DNA of 64,000 nt from Shewanella sp. VB17 (GTDB taxonomy: Bacteria; Pseudomonadota; Gammaproteobacteria; Enterobacterales; Shewanellaceae). The notes under the pieces are model-generated. The model worked only from the letters and a program-made list of their open reading frames with translations, was not told the origin of the DNA and did no database searches. The stretch lies in the NCBI RefSeq assembly GCF_013248905.1, contig NZ_JABRVS010000001.1, forward strand, positions 2,728,001 to 2,792,000, written 5' to 3'. Positions 24,642 through 34,342 of this stretch are shown here, in pieces. A program made the position numbers and the translations under genes. The first letter of the stretch is position 1. Each line of letters starts with the position of its first letter.

Positions 24642-26786
24642 ATGAAATTGAGATCAAGATGGGCTACACAATCTCTGTTATTGGTAGGGATAGTGTCACT
24701 AGTGATGGGCTGTCAAACTAATGTGGCGGAGCAATCGACCTCCTTATTGGCTACGGTAGGCGATACCGTTGACACGATTCAGGGAGTTAAGGTGGCAGAT
24801 CCTTATCGTTTCTTAGAAGCTGAATCAACAGAGACGAAAAATTGGGTAAAGGCACAACAGTTAAATGGCAATGAATATCTATCAGGTATCGTCAATAAGC
24901 AGGTGATTGTTGAGCGCATTACCGAACTTTGGGATTACGAAAAGGTGTCAGCACCATTTGAGCATGGTAATAATACGTTTTACTATCGCAATAACGGGTT
25001 GCAAGCCCAATCTACTTTGTATGTTAACAATAAGGCTGGGGTTGAAAAAATTGCGTTAGATCCTAATACCTTTTCCAGTGATGGGACGGTCGCATTATCG
25101 GGTGTTTCCGTTAGCAGTGATGGTAACATGTTAGCGTATGGAACATCGAATTCAGGTTCCGATTGGCAGAAATGGCAGTTTATTGATGTTGACACGGGCA
25201 AGGCATTACATGATGAACTAAATTGGATAAAGTTTTCTAGTGCCGTTTGGGACCATGATAATCAAGGTGTCTATTATGCTCGTTATGATAAGCCTATGGG
25301 AGGGAATATACTTGCTGATGTGAATGTGAACCAAAAGGTTTACTACCACAAAATAGGCACTGAGCAGAGTCAAGATACCTTAGTCTATGAACGTGAGCAG
25401 AACAAAGATTGGGGCTTTGGCATTGAAGTGGCAGAAAAAGGGGATTATTTATTGTTGTCGATCTCTCAAGGTACCGACAGCCGTAACCGTTTTTTTTACA
25501 AGTCCCTAGAGGCAGATACTGATGTCGTAGAACTGATTATTGATTTGGAAGCGGAATATCATTTTTTAGGCAATGACAAATCTATTTTTTACTTTAAAAC
25601 AGATTTAAATGCACCTAATGGCAAGGTGATTGCTATCGACGTTAATCAGAGTGATAAGCGGTACTGGAATACCATCTTACCTGAAAGTCATGATCCTATT
25701 CGTGACATTGCCATCATCAATGATCATTTCGTGGTGAGTTATTTGAATGAGGTACTTGGAAAGCTGTCTATTTACAGCATGAACGGTCAATTGAAACAAG
25801 ATGTCATACTGCCAGGCAAAGGAAACATTGGCGGTCCGTATGGTAAGCGCAGTAAAGAATATTTTTATTATGTCTTTAACAGTTACGTCCAGCCAAAAAC
25901 TACGTATAAATTTGACTTTAGCACAGGTAAATCAACGCTATTTGTTAACCCTAGTATTTCCTTTAATCCTGATAATTATGTTTCTGAACAAATTTTTTAT
26001 AATAGTAAAGATGGCACCCGTGTTCCTATGATGATCTCTTATAAAAAAGGATTAACAAAAAATGGGACTAACCCGACTTTACTTTATGCTTACGGCGGTT
26101 TTGGGATCTCGTTAACACCTAGGTTTAGCCCTGCTAATATCGCGTTGATGGATCTTGGGGGGGTGTACGCTGTGCCAAATTTAAGAGGGGGAGCGGAATA
26201 TGGGGAAAGTTGGCATCAGGCTGGGATGTTAGACAATAAGCAGAACGTATTTGATGATTATTATGCCGCTGCTGAATATTTGATAGAAAATAAGTACACT
26301 AATCCCGGTAAACTTGGGGCTTATGGACGTAGTAATGGCGGATTATTGATGGGAGCGGCGTTGACACAGCGTCCGGAGTTGTTTGCCGCTGTGTTACCTG
26401 CCGTTGGCGTATTGGATATGCTTCGTTTCCAAAAGTTTACTATTGGCTGGGCGTGGACAAGTGAATACGGCAGTGCCGATGTTGCTGAACAATTCCCAGC
26501 TCTGATGGCCTATTCTCCTTATCATAATGTGAGCAAGCGTGACTATCCAGCAACGATGATAATGACAGCTGATCATGATGACCGCGTGGTGCCCCTACAC
26601 AGTTTTAAATTTGGGGCTATGATGCAGGCGAAGCAGCAGGGGGATGCACCCGTGATTATGCGAATTGAATCGAAAGCAGGCCATGGTTCGGGTAAACCCA
26701 CGTCGATGAAAATCGATGAGTTTGCCGATATTTATGCTTTTTTGTTCGACAGTTTTGGTTTGAATATTCCTGCTAAAATGAACTAA
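24642..26786 (+). CDS. Prolyl oligopeptidase (S9A), lipoprotein form
   Basis: Serine peptidase that cleaves short peptides after proline. 714 aa. N-terminal type II signal with lipobox VMGC, so probably anchored in the cell envelope. Domains: beta-propeller (about 80-430) and alpha/beta hydrolase (about 450-714). The catalytic triad is visible: Ser564 in GRSNGG, the Asp in TADHDDRVVP (about 644-650) and His681 in KAGHGSGKP. The RGGAEYGESWHQAG motif is also typical. ATG at 24642 has GGAAG upstream. A terminator follows, shared with the convergent M28 gene. Confidence 0.95.
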   Translation: MKLRSRWATQSLLLVGIVSLVMGCQTNVAEQSTSLLATVGDTVDTIQGVKVADPYRFLEAESTETKNWVKAQQLNGNEYLSGIVNKQVIVERITELWDYEKVSAPFEHGNNTFYYRNNGLQAQSTLYVNNKAGVEKIALDPNTFSSDGTVALSGVSVSSDGNMLAYGTSNSGSDWQKWQFIDVDTGKALHDELNWIKFSSAVWDHDNQGVYYARYDKPMGGNILADVNVNQKVYYHKIGTEQSQDTLVYEREQNKDWGFGIEVAEKGDYLLLSISQGTDSRNRFFYKSLEADTDVVELIIDLEAEYHFLGNDKSIFYFKTDLNAPNGKVIAIDVNQSDKRYWNTILPESHDPIRDIAIINDHFVVSYLNEVLGKLSIYSMNGQLKQDVILPGKGNIGGPYGKRSKEYFYYVFNSYVQPKTTYKFDFSTGKSTLFVNPSISFNPDNYVSEQIFYNSKDGTRVPMMISYKKGLTKNGTNPTLLYAYGGFGISLTPRFSPANIALMDLGGVYAVPNLRGGAEYGESWHQAGMLDNKQNVFDDYYAAAEYLIENKYTNPGKLGAYGRSNGGLLMGAALTQRPELFAAVLPAVGVLDMLRFQKFTIGWAWTSEYGSADVAEQFPALMAYSPYHNVSKRDYPATMIMTADHDDRVVPLHSFKFGAMMQAKQQGDAPVIMRIESKAGHGSGKPTSMKIDEFADIYAFLFDSFGLNIPAKMN

Positions 26787-26810
26787 TCTTGAAAATGAAT
26801 GTTAACAGTG

Positions 26811-26840
26811 AAAAAAGAGACACGTTTGGGTCTCTTTTTT
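26811..26840. terminator. Bidirectional terminator
   Basis: AAAAAAGAGAC and GTCTCTTTTTT, 11-bp stem, 8-nt loop, between convergent peptidase genes. Confidence 0.85.
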
Positions 26841-26915
26841 GTTGCGGTAATCATGCGTTGAGCGGCTCGCTAATATTCACTTCATCCAACTCAATAGATT
26901 ATGGAGATATAAGAT

Positions 26916-28517
26916 TTATCGTCCATCTTCAGCCCTTCGTTGTTTAAAATCAGAATCCTGTTTCCATTGTGGCCAATCATTGTTGTTGGCAAGTGTTGTC
27001 GCAATATCAGTGATTAAGGTGATATCTTGCTCCATTCCTGCTAATGACCATAGGGGAGTGTAGTCGTCGGTTTCTTTGTGATATCGATGACTAATATAGT
27101 CTGGATCTGTATCGCCTAAACTCATGAATAATAATCCTGGGACACCTTGTTTAGCCATAGAGAAGTGATCAGAACGAAAAAAAAGCCCGTTTTGCGGTCG
27201 GGGATCCAGTTTCACTGTGCGGCGTTGTGCGTTGGCTGCCAGCGTTAAATAATGTTCAAGTTCAGAGAGATTATTGCCATATTGCAAAATATAGTCGACC
27301 CCATCAAGGGGATTCATGCCATCGATATTCAATATAGCGACGATATTTTTCGTTGGGATAGCAGTCCCTTCAGCAAAAAGCTCCGAGCCTAATAGTCCGG
27401 TTTCTTCAGCGGTAAAGTTGGCAAATAAAATAGAACGTTTAAATGGGTGTAATTTGTGTTTGGCCATCAATAGACGCGCAATTTCTAAGGTGCCAGCAAC
27501 ACCAGTTGCATTGTCTATTGCCCCATTATAAATAATGGGGCCACTGGGGGTTTGTTTTGTACCAAAGTGATCCCAGTGAGCACTGATCACAATCGTCTCT
27601 TCTGGCTTTTCACTGCCTTTAATTAAGGCAAGGACATTGTTTGATTCTGCTTGCTCAATATCGGTTTTAAGGTGTAAATTGGCCGTCAGCTTTAATGGCA
27701 CAGCCGTAAAGTTTGCCGTTAGGGCTTGTTGCTGCATTGACGCTAATGTTAGGCCTGCTTGTGTAAATATCTGTTGCGCCACTTCTTGTTGTATCCATCC
27801 CATGATAGGCAGTTTAGTCGCATTTTTTTTATCGTCGATTAAAGTGTATTTACTGCCAGAGTTTGAATTCTCTACTACCCCCCAAGGATAAGCTGCAGCA
27901 GCAGTTTCATGGATAATCAGTACCGCCTTGGCACCTTGTCTGGCCGCTTCTTCGTATTTATATGTCCAGCGGCCATAATAGGTCATGGCATTACCGGTAA
28001 AAAATTGTGGATCTTGGGTAGCAAAGCCTGGATCGTTGACAAGCACGATGACGGTTTTACCTTTGACATCGACATCTTGATAATCATTCCATTGGTATTG
28101 AGGTGCATTAATGCCGTAACCGACAAAGACAAGTTCAGATTTGTCTAATTGTATGTCGGTGTTTATTTGTTGGGTGCGAGCGGTAAAATCTGTTCCAGCG
28201 TTAAAAGTAAGATCACCGACGGTTAATTGCATACTTTGATCTGAAGTGAGTTTAGCCATAGGAACAGCTTGCAAGTAATGGCCTTTATTGCCTCCTGTTA
28301 AGCCCATGGCGTGATATTGCTCAGCTAAATAACGGGTTGTGAGTTTTTCTCCTTCAGACAGGGGACCCCGTCCAGCGAATTCGTCTGAGGCAAGCTGTTT
28401 TATGTGTTGGTGAATGCTGGCCAGGTTAACCTGGTGAGTGTGATTAAGTGTGACGTTCTGACTGCAAGAGGATGATAAGAATGTTGCTATAACAATGAGT
28501 ATACTTTTTTTATTCAT
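26916..28517 (-). CDS. M28-family zinc aminopeptidase, lipoprotein with PA domain
   Basis: Metalloaminopeptidase, 533 aa, envelope lipoprotein (lipobox LSSSC near residue 18). A protease-associated domain (about 120-270, around KTVIVLVNDPGFATQD) is inserted before the catalytic domain. Zinc and catalytic residues of M28 are visible: VISAHWDHFGTK (His, Asp), IDNATGVAG (Asp), FTAEETGLLGS (Glu-Glu), NIDGMNP (Asp) and RSDHFSMAKQG (His). It is convergent with the prolyl oligopeptidase; together they would degrade peptides to amino acids in the periplasm or outside the cell. Confidence 0.93.
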   Translation of the reverse strand: MNKKSILIVIATFLSSSCSQNVTLNHTHQVNLASIHQHIKQLASDEFAGRGPLSEGEKLTTRYLAEQYHAMGLTGGNKGHYLQAVPMAKLTSDQSMQLTVGDLTFNAGTDFTARTQQINTDIQLDKSELVFVGYGINAPQYQWNDYQDVDVKGKTVIVLVNDPGFATQDPQFFTGNAMTYYGRWTYKYEEAARQGAKAVLIIHETAAAAYPWGVVENSNSGSKYTLIDDKKNATKLPIMGWIQQEVAQQIFTQAGLTLASMQQQALTANFTAVPLKLTANLHLKTDIEQAESNNVLALIKGSEKPEETIVISAHWDHFGTKQTPSGPIIYNGAIDNATGVAGTLEIARLLMAKHKLHPFKRSILFANFTAEETGLLGSELFAEGTAIPTKNIVAILNIDGMNPLDGVDYILQYGNNLSELEHYLTLAANAQRRTVKLDPRPQNGLFFRSDHFSMAKQGVPGLLFMSLGDTDPDYISHRYHKETDDYTPLWSLAGMEQDITLITDIATTLANNNDWPQWKQDSDFKQRRAEDGR

Positions 28518-28791
28518 CTATTTGTTTTTATTGTAATAAAAATATAGAAGAAGTATACACCCAAATCGTTAAATAATACGAGTGTGCTCTACGTAGACTA
28601 AGGTCTGTTTATCTTTCATGGTTGTTTTGCAAGGGTGTGTTGTTTTTTTGTACAGGGTAGGGTTTGTGTAACTATTACCCTAGGGCTCATGTCAATGGCT
28701 TTATTGCTTGCGTGTTAGCGACCTAAAATTTATTCCTGTCATATACTCAATAGTTGAGTGTGTGATTGAACAAAGTGTAAGGATAACGTAT

Positions 28792-30690
28792 ATGGTTGAG
28801 CAGATCACTGCCATGTTAGGTTTGGTGGGCGTCTTATCGTTAATATGCCAATGGATAGGATGGAAAATGCGGCTTCCCGCTATTCTTCCTTTATTACTGT
28901 GTGGTTTAATCATGGGGCCTATGTTTGGTTTTATTAATCCAGATGAAATATTTGGCGATCTTTTCTTTCCGATTATTTCTTTGGGTGTGGCGGTTATTCT
29001 TTTTGAAGGCGCGTTAACGCTTAATTTTAAAGAAATAAAAGGTCATGGGCGCATGTTGACGAATTTAGTGTCGATAGGCACGCTAATCACTTGGGCGTGC
29101 ATTGGCATATCGACACACTTTTTACTCGATTTTAATTGGGAAATGTCAATGTTGTTTGGTGCTTTGGTCGTGGTGACTGGGCCAACTGTGATTGTTCCTA
29201 TGCTACGTAGTGTTAAACCAAAATCTGAACTAGCAAGCATTCTTCGTTGGGAAGGGATTGTTATTGATCCCATTGGGGCATTACTGGCTGTACTTGTGTT
29301 TGAATTCATTGCCGTTGCTGCAGATCCGACCACTCACGTATTATATGCGCTTGGGTATATGCTGGGACTGGGACTAGGATTTGGCGCTGTCATGGGGTTT
29401 TGTGTGGGCTACATACTTAGAAATAATCTATTGCCACACTATTTAAAAAATACGGCGGTATTAACTATCATGTTAGGGGTTTTTGTCGCTTCAAATTTAG
29501 TCCAGCAAGAGTCTGGATTATTGACTGTGACTGTCATGGGTATTTTTTTGGCAAATATGCGTGGTGTTGATATTTCTGACATTATTGAATTTAAAGAAAC
29601 CCTCACAGTGCTGTTAATTTCTGCCTTATTTATCTTACTTGCCGCGCGACTTGATTCAAATGCGCTATTGAGCTTAGGTTGGGAAGGGATTGTGGTTTTA
29701 GGGGTTGTGATGTTTATTGCCCGCCCGTTAAGTGTGTGGTGTTGTGGAATTGGGACCTCATTAACGCGTGCGGATAAATGGTTTTTAAGCTGGATGGCAC
29801 CTCGTGGGATTGTAGCGGCAGCCGTTTCTTCATTATTTGCTATTAAGCTTGAACAGTCAGGTGTTGAAGGCGCAGAGTTAATCGTACCCTTGGTGTTTCT
29901 TATCATCATTGGCACTGTGGTTATTCAAAGTTTAACCGCGGGGGCCTGGGCCAGATTTTTAGGGGTTAATGCGGGTAAAGCACAAGGTTTATTAATTTTT
30001 GGTGCGGCAAGGTTTCCCCGTGAATTGGCTAAAGTCCTTAAATCAAAAAATGTGATAGTGACGTTGGCAGATAATAACTGGGACAATATTAGATTGGCTA
30101 GAATGGATAATATTGCGGTTTATTTTGGTAATCCAACCTCAGAGCATGCGGCTAATTATCTTGACATGAAAGGGATCGGTCGTTTACTGGTGATCTCCCC
30201 CTATCGTCAGCTCAATCCTTTGGTCAGTTTTCATTATCAGGATTTATTAGGCAGTAAAAGAGTGTATGGATTGATGCATAACGAAGATGCTAGTGCTAGG
30301 CATCAGCTTTCGGAGTCTTATCAGCAGAGTCTCTGCTTATTTGGTGATTCAGTCAGCTATGCTAAATTGGCCAGTTTAATGGCTCAAGGTGCCTTAATAA
30401 AGATCACGAATATCACTGATAATTTTAGTGTTAAACATTTTAGAGATAGGTACGGTGAGAGCGCCATGCCGCTTATTTATCTTGATGATGGTAAGGTGAT
30501 TATCTTTACTGCATCAGATAGTGAGCTTAAAACAGGTATTGAATTAATCTATTTATTACCCGTAGAGGCACAAAATTTGGCAAAAATACAGGATGAACAA
30601 ATAGCAAGAGATAGCCTAGTGGAAAACGAAGCGAATGGCGAGGCGAAGTTAGCAGATAATAAGAGCGATGAAGCGGACAACGACACATAA
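28792..30690 (+). CDS. CPA-type cation:proton antiporter with C-terminal nucleotide-binding-like domain
   Basis: Inner-membrane Na+(K+)/H+ antiporter of 632 aa. About 12 membrane segments occupy residues 5-395, with conserved-looking features such as GPTVIVPMLRSVKPKSELA, WEGIVIDPIGALLAVLVFE (Asp in the transport core) and APRGIVAAAVSSLFA. The soluble C-terminus (about 400-600) resembles a TrkA-N/RCK domain (GLLIFGAARFPRELAKVL) but lacks the canonical Gly-x-Gly-x-x-Gly loop, so nucleotide binding is doubtful. The tail is Glu/Asp/Asn-rich. ATG at 28792 has AAGGATAA upstream; the frame extends to 28708 without a good start. Confidence 0.88.
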   Translation: MVEQITAMLGLVGVLSLICQWIGWKMRLPAILPLLLCGLIMGPMFGFINPDEIFGDLFFPIISLGVAVILFEGALTLNFKEIKGHGRMLTNLVSIGTLITWACIGISTHFLLDFNWEMSMLFGALVVVTGPTVIVPMLRSVKPKSELASILRWEGIVIDPIGALLAVLVFEFIAVAADPTTHVLYALGYMLGLGLGFGAVMGFCVGYILRNNLLPHYLKNTAVLTIMLGVFVASNLVQQESGLLTVTVMGIFLANMRGVDISDIIEFKETLTVLLISALFILLAARLDSNALLSLGWEGIVVLGVVMFIARPLSVWCCGIGTSLTRADKWFLSWMAPRGIVAAAVSSLFAIKLEQSGVEGAELIVPLVFLIIIGTVVIQSLTAGAWARFLGVNAGKAQGLLIFGAARFPRELAKVLKSKNVIVTLADNNWDNIRLARMDNIAVYFGNPTSEHAANYLDMKGIGRLLVISPYRQLNPLVSFHYQDLLGSKRVYGLMHNEDASARHQLSESYQQSLCLFGDSVSYAKLASLMAQGALIKITNITDNFSVKHFRDRYGESAMPLIYLDDGKVIIFTASDSELKTGIELIYLLPVEAQNLAKIQDEQIARDSLVENEANGEAKLADNKSDEADNDT

Positions 30691-30711
30691 TGACAATCAC
30701 GGAACAACATA

Positions 30712-30737
30712 AAAAAAGGAGGCCGACGCCTCCTTTG
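30712..30737. terminator. Terminator between the antiporter and fadE
   Basis: AAAGGAGGC and GCCTCCTTT with loop CGAC, preceded by an A-run; serves two convergent genes. Confidence 0.8.
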
Positions 30738-30755
30738 TTATTTCTATTTTATGTT

Positions 30756-33203
30756 TTAAGCAGCTTGTTCGTGATTTTGCTTAGTGGCTATCATGGCTTT
30801 TAACTCATCAGGGTCAAAATCATCAACATTGATTGACTTCATTCGTCCAATTTCAGCTCGCTCCAGTAAGGCAATTTCATCATCATTTAATATTCCTAAA
30901 GCTTTCCCTTCTGCGGCGACTTTATCTAGCCACATAAATGGAATACGTTTTCCCGCAGCTCTACAGACTTTATCGTGCAATGGCTCACAAGCGATAATGT
31001 CTTTAAAGGTTTGCTCTTGAATACCGACGGCATTGTTGTCACAAGCGGTTAAAAACTGGCCTTTTCCGAGGCGATCACGACTTGCACAAGGTGTTTGCAT
31101 TATTTTAGCCACTTTATGATCCAGCACATCGCTTGGGCGTTTAAGTGGGCGACCGAATGGAAATAAGATAATGCGGAGCACATGTCCGAGTCCCATAGGA
31201 AAGTTATTCAACAAATCATCGAGGGAATCTTGCAGTTTATACAGTGAGTCTTCAACGGCCCATTGCACCAATGGAAGATCTTCTGTTTGACGACCTTCAT
31301 CTTGATAGCGTTTTAAGGTTGCAGAAGCTAAGTATAATTGGCTTAAGAGATCACCTAATCGCGCAGATATACGCTCTTTTCGTTTTAACTCTCCGCCTAG
31401 ACTTGCCATTGCTAAATCAGATAATAAGGCTAAGTTAGCACTAAAGCGATTCATATGTTGATAGTAACGTTTAGTTTTATCAGTATAAGGTGAATTTGAA
31501 AAACGACTGGATGTGAGGCCTAACCAGAAGCTACGCACGAGATTACTGATCGTAAATCCAATGTGGCCAAATATCGCCGAATCAAAATCGCTTAATCCTT
31601 TCTCTGCATCAGTATCAAATGCTGATTCCATTTCAGTAAGTACATATGGGTGACAGCGAATTGCGCCTTGGCCATAAATGATCATTGATCTGGTGAGAAT
31701 ATTGGCACCTTCAACAGTGATAGCAATAGGCGCTGCTTGGTATCCACGGCCTAAGTAGTTATTTGGGCCAAGGCAAACTCCTTTTCCACCATGGATATCC
31801 ATGGCATCAATCACACATTTCTGCATTCTATCTGTAAGATGAAACTTGACAATTGCAGAGATAACAGATGGTTTCTCACCGAGATCAATCCCAGTTGTTG
31901 TCAAGCTCGTGACTGCTTCCATCAGATACGCGTTCCCGCCGATCCGGGCCATTGGTTCTTCTATGCCTTCAAGCTTGCCGATCGGTAATTTGAATTGGCG
32001 CCGAATACGGGCATATGCGCCAGTTGCAATCGCGGCTGTTTTCACGCCACCTGCTGAGTTTGATGGTAAGGTGATCCCGCGTCCTACAGATAAACACTCA
32101 ACCAACATTCGCCAACCTTGGCCAGCCATTTCAGGCCCACCTATGATAAAGCTCAGTGGCACGAACACTTCGTCACCTTGAGTCGGACCATTTTGGAACA
32201 TGCAGTTCAATGGGAAGTGACGACGACCAGTTTTAACGCCCTCAATATCTGTTGGGATCAAAGCACAAGTGATCCCTAATTCCTGCTTAGCACCTAATAA
32301 TTTGTCAGGATCTTGCAGTTTAAATGCAAGCCCCAGTACTGTGGCGACGGGGGCAAGTGTGATATAGCGTTTGTTCCAGGTTAATTTCATGCCCAGAATT
32401 TCTTCACCTTCCCATTGACCTTTACAAACAATACCAAAATCAGGAATGGCGCCCGCATCACTGCCCGCTTCAGGGCTGGTGAGTGCAAAACAGGGAACTT
32501 CTAAACCTTGAGCTAACCTAGGAAGATAATGATTTTGTTGTGCTGCTGTACCATAATGTTGAAGTAATTCGCCAGGGCCTAAAGAGTTCGGGACGCCTAC
32601 AGTCGATGCTAATTCACTGCTCAATCCTGCCAGCTTTTGTAATACACGTGACTGGGCATAGGCTGAATACTCTAAGCCGCCATATTTCTTTTTAATGATC
32701 ATGGCGAAGAAACCATTGTCTTTTAAGTATTGCCAGATGTCAGCGGGGAGATCGCCCAATTGATGAGAAACCTGATGCTGGTTGAGCATCTTACACACTT
32801 CTTCGACTGGGCCATCTAAAAATGCTTGTTCTTCTGCGCTTAATCGAGCAGTAGGATAATGATGTAACTTTTTCCAATCAGGCTTACCGGCAAATAGATC
32901 AGCATCCCACCATGTGGTTCCAGCTTCGATGGCTTCTTTTTCAGTAGAAGACATCTCTGGCATTATGCCACGGTATATTTTCAGCAAGGGTTGAGTGAGG
33001 AATTTTTTACGAAATGAATGGGTGTTAAGAGGTAATGCGATAATTAAAAAGATAACCCAAATAATGGGACTTACTGCTGCCGTTGCCGATCCTATTGTCA
33101 GGACGACAGCGGTGATGATGCTTGATGTCAGTAGGGAAACTCTGAGATAGGCTAAAGCACCTAAAACAAAAAGTATTGCGATAGTTGAAAGTAGGGTAGT
33201 CAC
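30756..33203 (-). CDS. fadE: FadE, acyl-CoA dehydrogenase
   Basis: First oxidation step of fatty acid beta-oxidation, FAD-dependent. 815 aa, essentially the length of E. coli FadE (814). Two N-terminal hydrophobic segments (about 1-60), then the acyl-CoA dehydrogenase core (FALTSPEAGSDAGA, NKRYITLAPVATVLGLAF, GRGITLPSNSAGG, IHGGKGVCLGPNNYLGRGYQ) and the long FadE-specific C-terminal domain. GTG start at 33203 with AAGGAG upstream. It is divergent from the yafJ-like gene, the same neighbourhood as in E. coli. A possible PsrA-type operator lies upstream. Confidence 0.96.
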   Translation of the reverse strand: MTTLLSTIAILFVLGALAYLRVSLLTSSIITAVVLTIGSATAAVSPIIWVIFLIIALPLNTHSFRKKFLTQPLLKIYRGIMPEMSSTEKEAIEAGTTWWDADLFAGKPDWKKLHHYPTARLSAEEQAFLDGPVEEVCKMLNQHQVSHQLGDLPADIWQYLKDNGFFAMIIKKKYGGLEYSAYAQSRVLQKLAGLSSELASTVGVPNSLGPGELLQHYGTAAQQNHYLPRLAQGLEVPCFALTSPEAGSDAGAIPDFGIVCKGQWEGEEILGMKLTWNKRYITLAPVATVLGLAFKLQDPDKLLGAKQELGITCALIPTDIEGVKTGRRHFPLNCMFQNGPTQGDEVFVPLSFIIGGPEMAGQGWRMLVECLSVGRGITLPSNSAGGVKTAAIATGAYARIRRQFKLPIGKLEGIEEPMARIGGNAYLMEAVTSLTTTGIDLGEKPSVISAIVKFHLTDRMQKCVIDAMDIHGGKGVCLGPNNYLGRGYQAAPIAITVEGANILTRSMIIYGQGAIRCHPYVLTEMESAFDTDAEKGLSDFDSAIFGHIGFTISNLVRSFWLGLTSSRFSNSPYTDKTKRYYQHMNRFSANLALLSDLAMASLGGELKRKERISARLGDLLSQLYLASATLKRYQDEGRQTEDLPLVQWAVEDSLYKLQDSLDDLLNNFPMGLGHVLRIILFPFGRPLKRPSDVLDHKVAKIMQTPCASRDRLGKGQFLTACDNNAVGIQEQTFKDIIACEPLHDKVCRAAGKRIPFMWLDKVAAEGKALGILNDDEIALLERAEIGRMKSINVDDFDPDELKAMIATKQNHEQAA

Positions 33204-33337
33204 TGTTATTCTCCTTAATAGGGCAACCTATTGATTGGCTATCAGCCAAGTGTATTTTTGATCCATATCACAATTATAGGTTGTGGTCTGACCTGTGTCG
33301 CGTAAAATTTAAACCTATGTGGAATTGATTACAAGCT

Positions 33338-33364
33338 TTATTTAAAACAAACGTTTAAATTTTT
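33338..33364. promoter_or_regulatory. Possible fatty-acid regulator (PsrA-like) operator
   Basis: The segment AAACAAACGTTTAAAT around 33344-33360 resembles the AAAC/GTTT palindrome recognised by PsrA, known to control fad genes in Shewanella and Pseudomonas. It lies in the shared region between fadE and the amidotransferase gene. Assignment from motif resemblance only. Confidence 0.35.
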
Positions 33365-33442
33365 GTTTACACATGAGATTCCACTTTCTTCTTTAACTCG
33401 TTAGAATATAAAAAAGCAGTAGAAATAAAAAAGGATAAATTG

Positions 33443-34222
33443 ATGTGTGAACTATTGGCGATGAGCGCAAATGTGCCAACAGATATCGTATTTAGCTTTA
33501 CAGGCTTAGCGCAAAGAGGCGGTGTCACAGGGCCGCATGTAGATGGTTGGGGGATCACATTTTACGAGGGGAAAGGCAGCCGCACATTTAAAGATGCGTG
33601 TCCCAGCAGCGAATCCCATATTGCAAAAATGCTTCAATCTTACCCTATAAAAAGTGAAGTGGTTATCAGTCATATTAGACAAGCTAATCGAGGCTGTGTT
33701 TCATTAGAAAACACACATCCTTTTACACGGGAACTGTGGGGACGTTATTGGACCTATGCACATAATGGTCAATTGTCAGAATATGATGATAAATTTATAG
33801 TTTCTCGTTTTCAAGCAGTAGGGGATACTGACAGTGAGCTTGCATTTTGTTGGATATTAGAAAACGTGGTGAATAAGTTTGGCGAGCATGAGCCTGATGA
33901 CGTGAGATCGGTATTTCAATATATCGCCAGTTTGGCAGATGAAATTCGTGAACTGGGTGTATTCAATATGATTTTAAGTGATGGTGATCATGTGATGAGT
34001 TATTGCAGTAATCATCTTTGCTATATCACACGTAAAGCGCCATTTGGGCAAGCAAAATTGATTGATACAGATGTCGTTATTGATTTTGATAAGGAAACAA
34101 CGACAAATGATATCGTGACCGTGATCGCGACACGGCCATTAACTCACAATGAACAGTGGCATATCTTAGACGCTGGTGATTGGGAATTGTTTTGTAAAGG
34201 AGAAAGGGTCGTGTATTTGTAG
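33443..34222 (+). CDS. YafJ-like class II glutamine amidotransferase
   Basis: Ntn-hydrolase domain protein of 259 aa that should release ammonia from glutamine; the acceptor is unknown. After removal of Met1 the nucleophile is Cys2 (MCELLAMSAN). Other glutaminase features are HIRQANRGCVSLENTHPF, TYAHNGQL (Asn-Gly oxyanion) and VGDTDSELAFCWIL. ATG at 33443 has AAGGA upstream; a TTG three bases earlier would put the Cys in the wrong place. Its location next to fadE mirrors yafJ in E. coli. Confidence 0.9.
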   Translation: MCELLAMSANVPTDIVFSFTGLAQRGGVTGPHVDGWGITFYEGKGSRTFKDACPSSESHIAKMLQSYPIKSEVVISHIRQANRGCVSLENTHPFTRELWGRYWTYAHNGQLSEYDDKFIVSRFQAVGDTDSELAFCWILENVVNKFGEHEPDDVRSVFQYIASLADEIRELGVFNMILSDGDHVMSYCSNHLCYITRKAPFGQAKLIDTDVVIDFDKETTTNDIVTVIATRPLTHNEQWHILDAGDWELFCKGERVVYL

Positions 34223-34287
34223 GCGCATACTTGATTATTATTGTGCATGTTTAATGTTGAGATACTGTGAATATACGTACGGTTAAG

Positions 34288-34319
34288 AATGCCTAAAGGC
34301 TTGAGAACATTTAGGCATT
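34288..34319. terminator. Hairpin between convergent yafJ-like and DUF3108 genes
   Basis: AATGCCTAAA pairs with TTTAGGCATT (10 bp) around a 12-nt loop. T-runs are short, so efficiency is uncertain. Confidence 0.55.
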
Positions 34320-34342
34320 GACTCTTTAAGTTTAGATATCAG

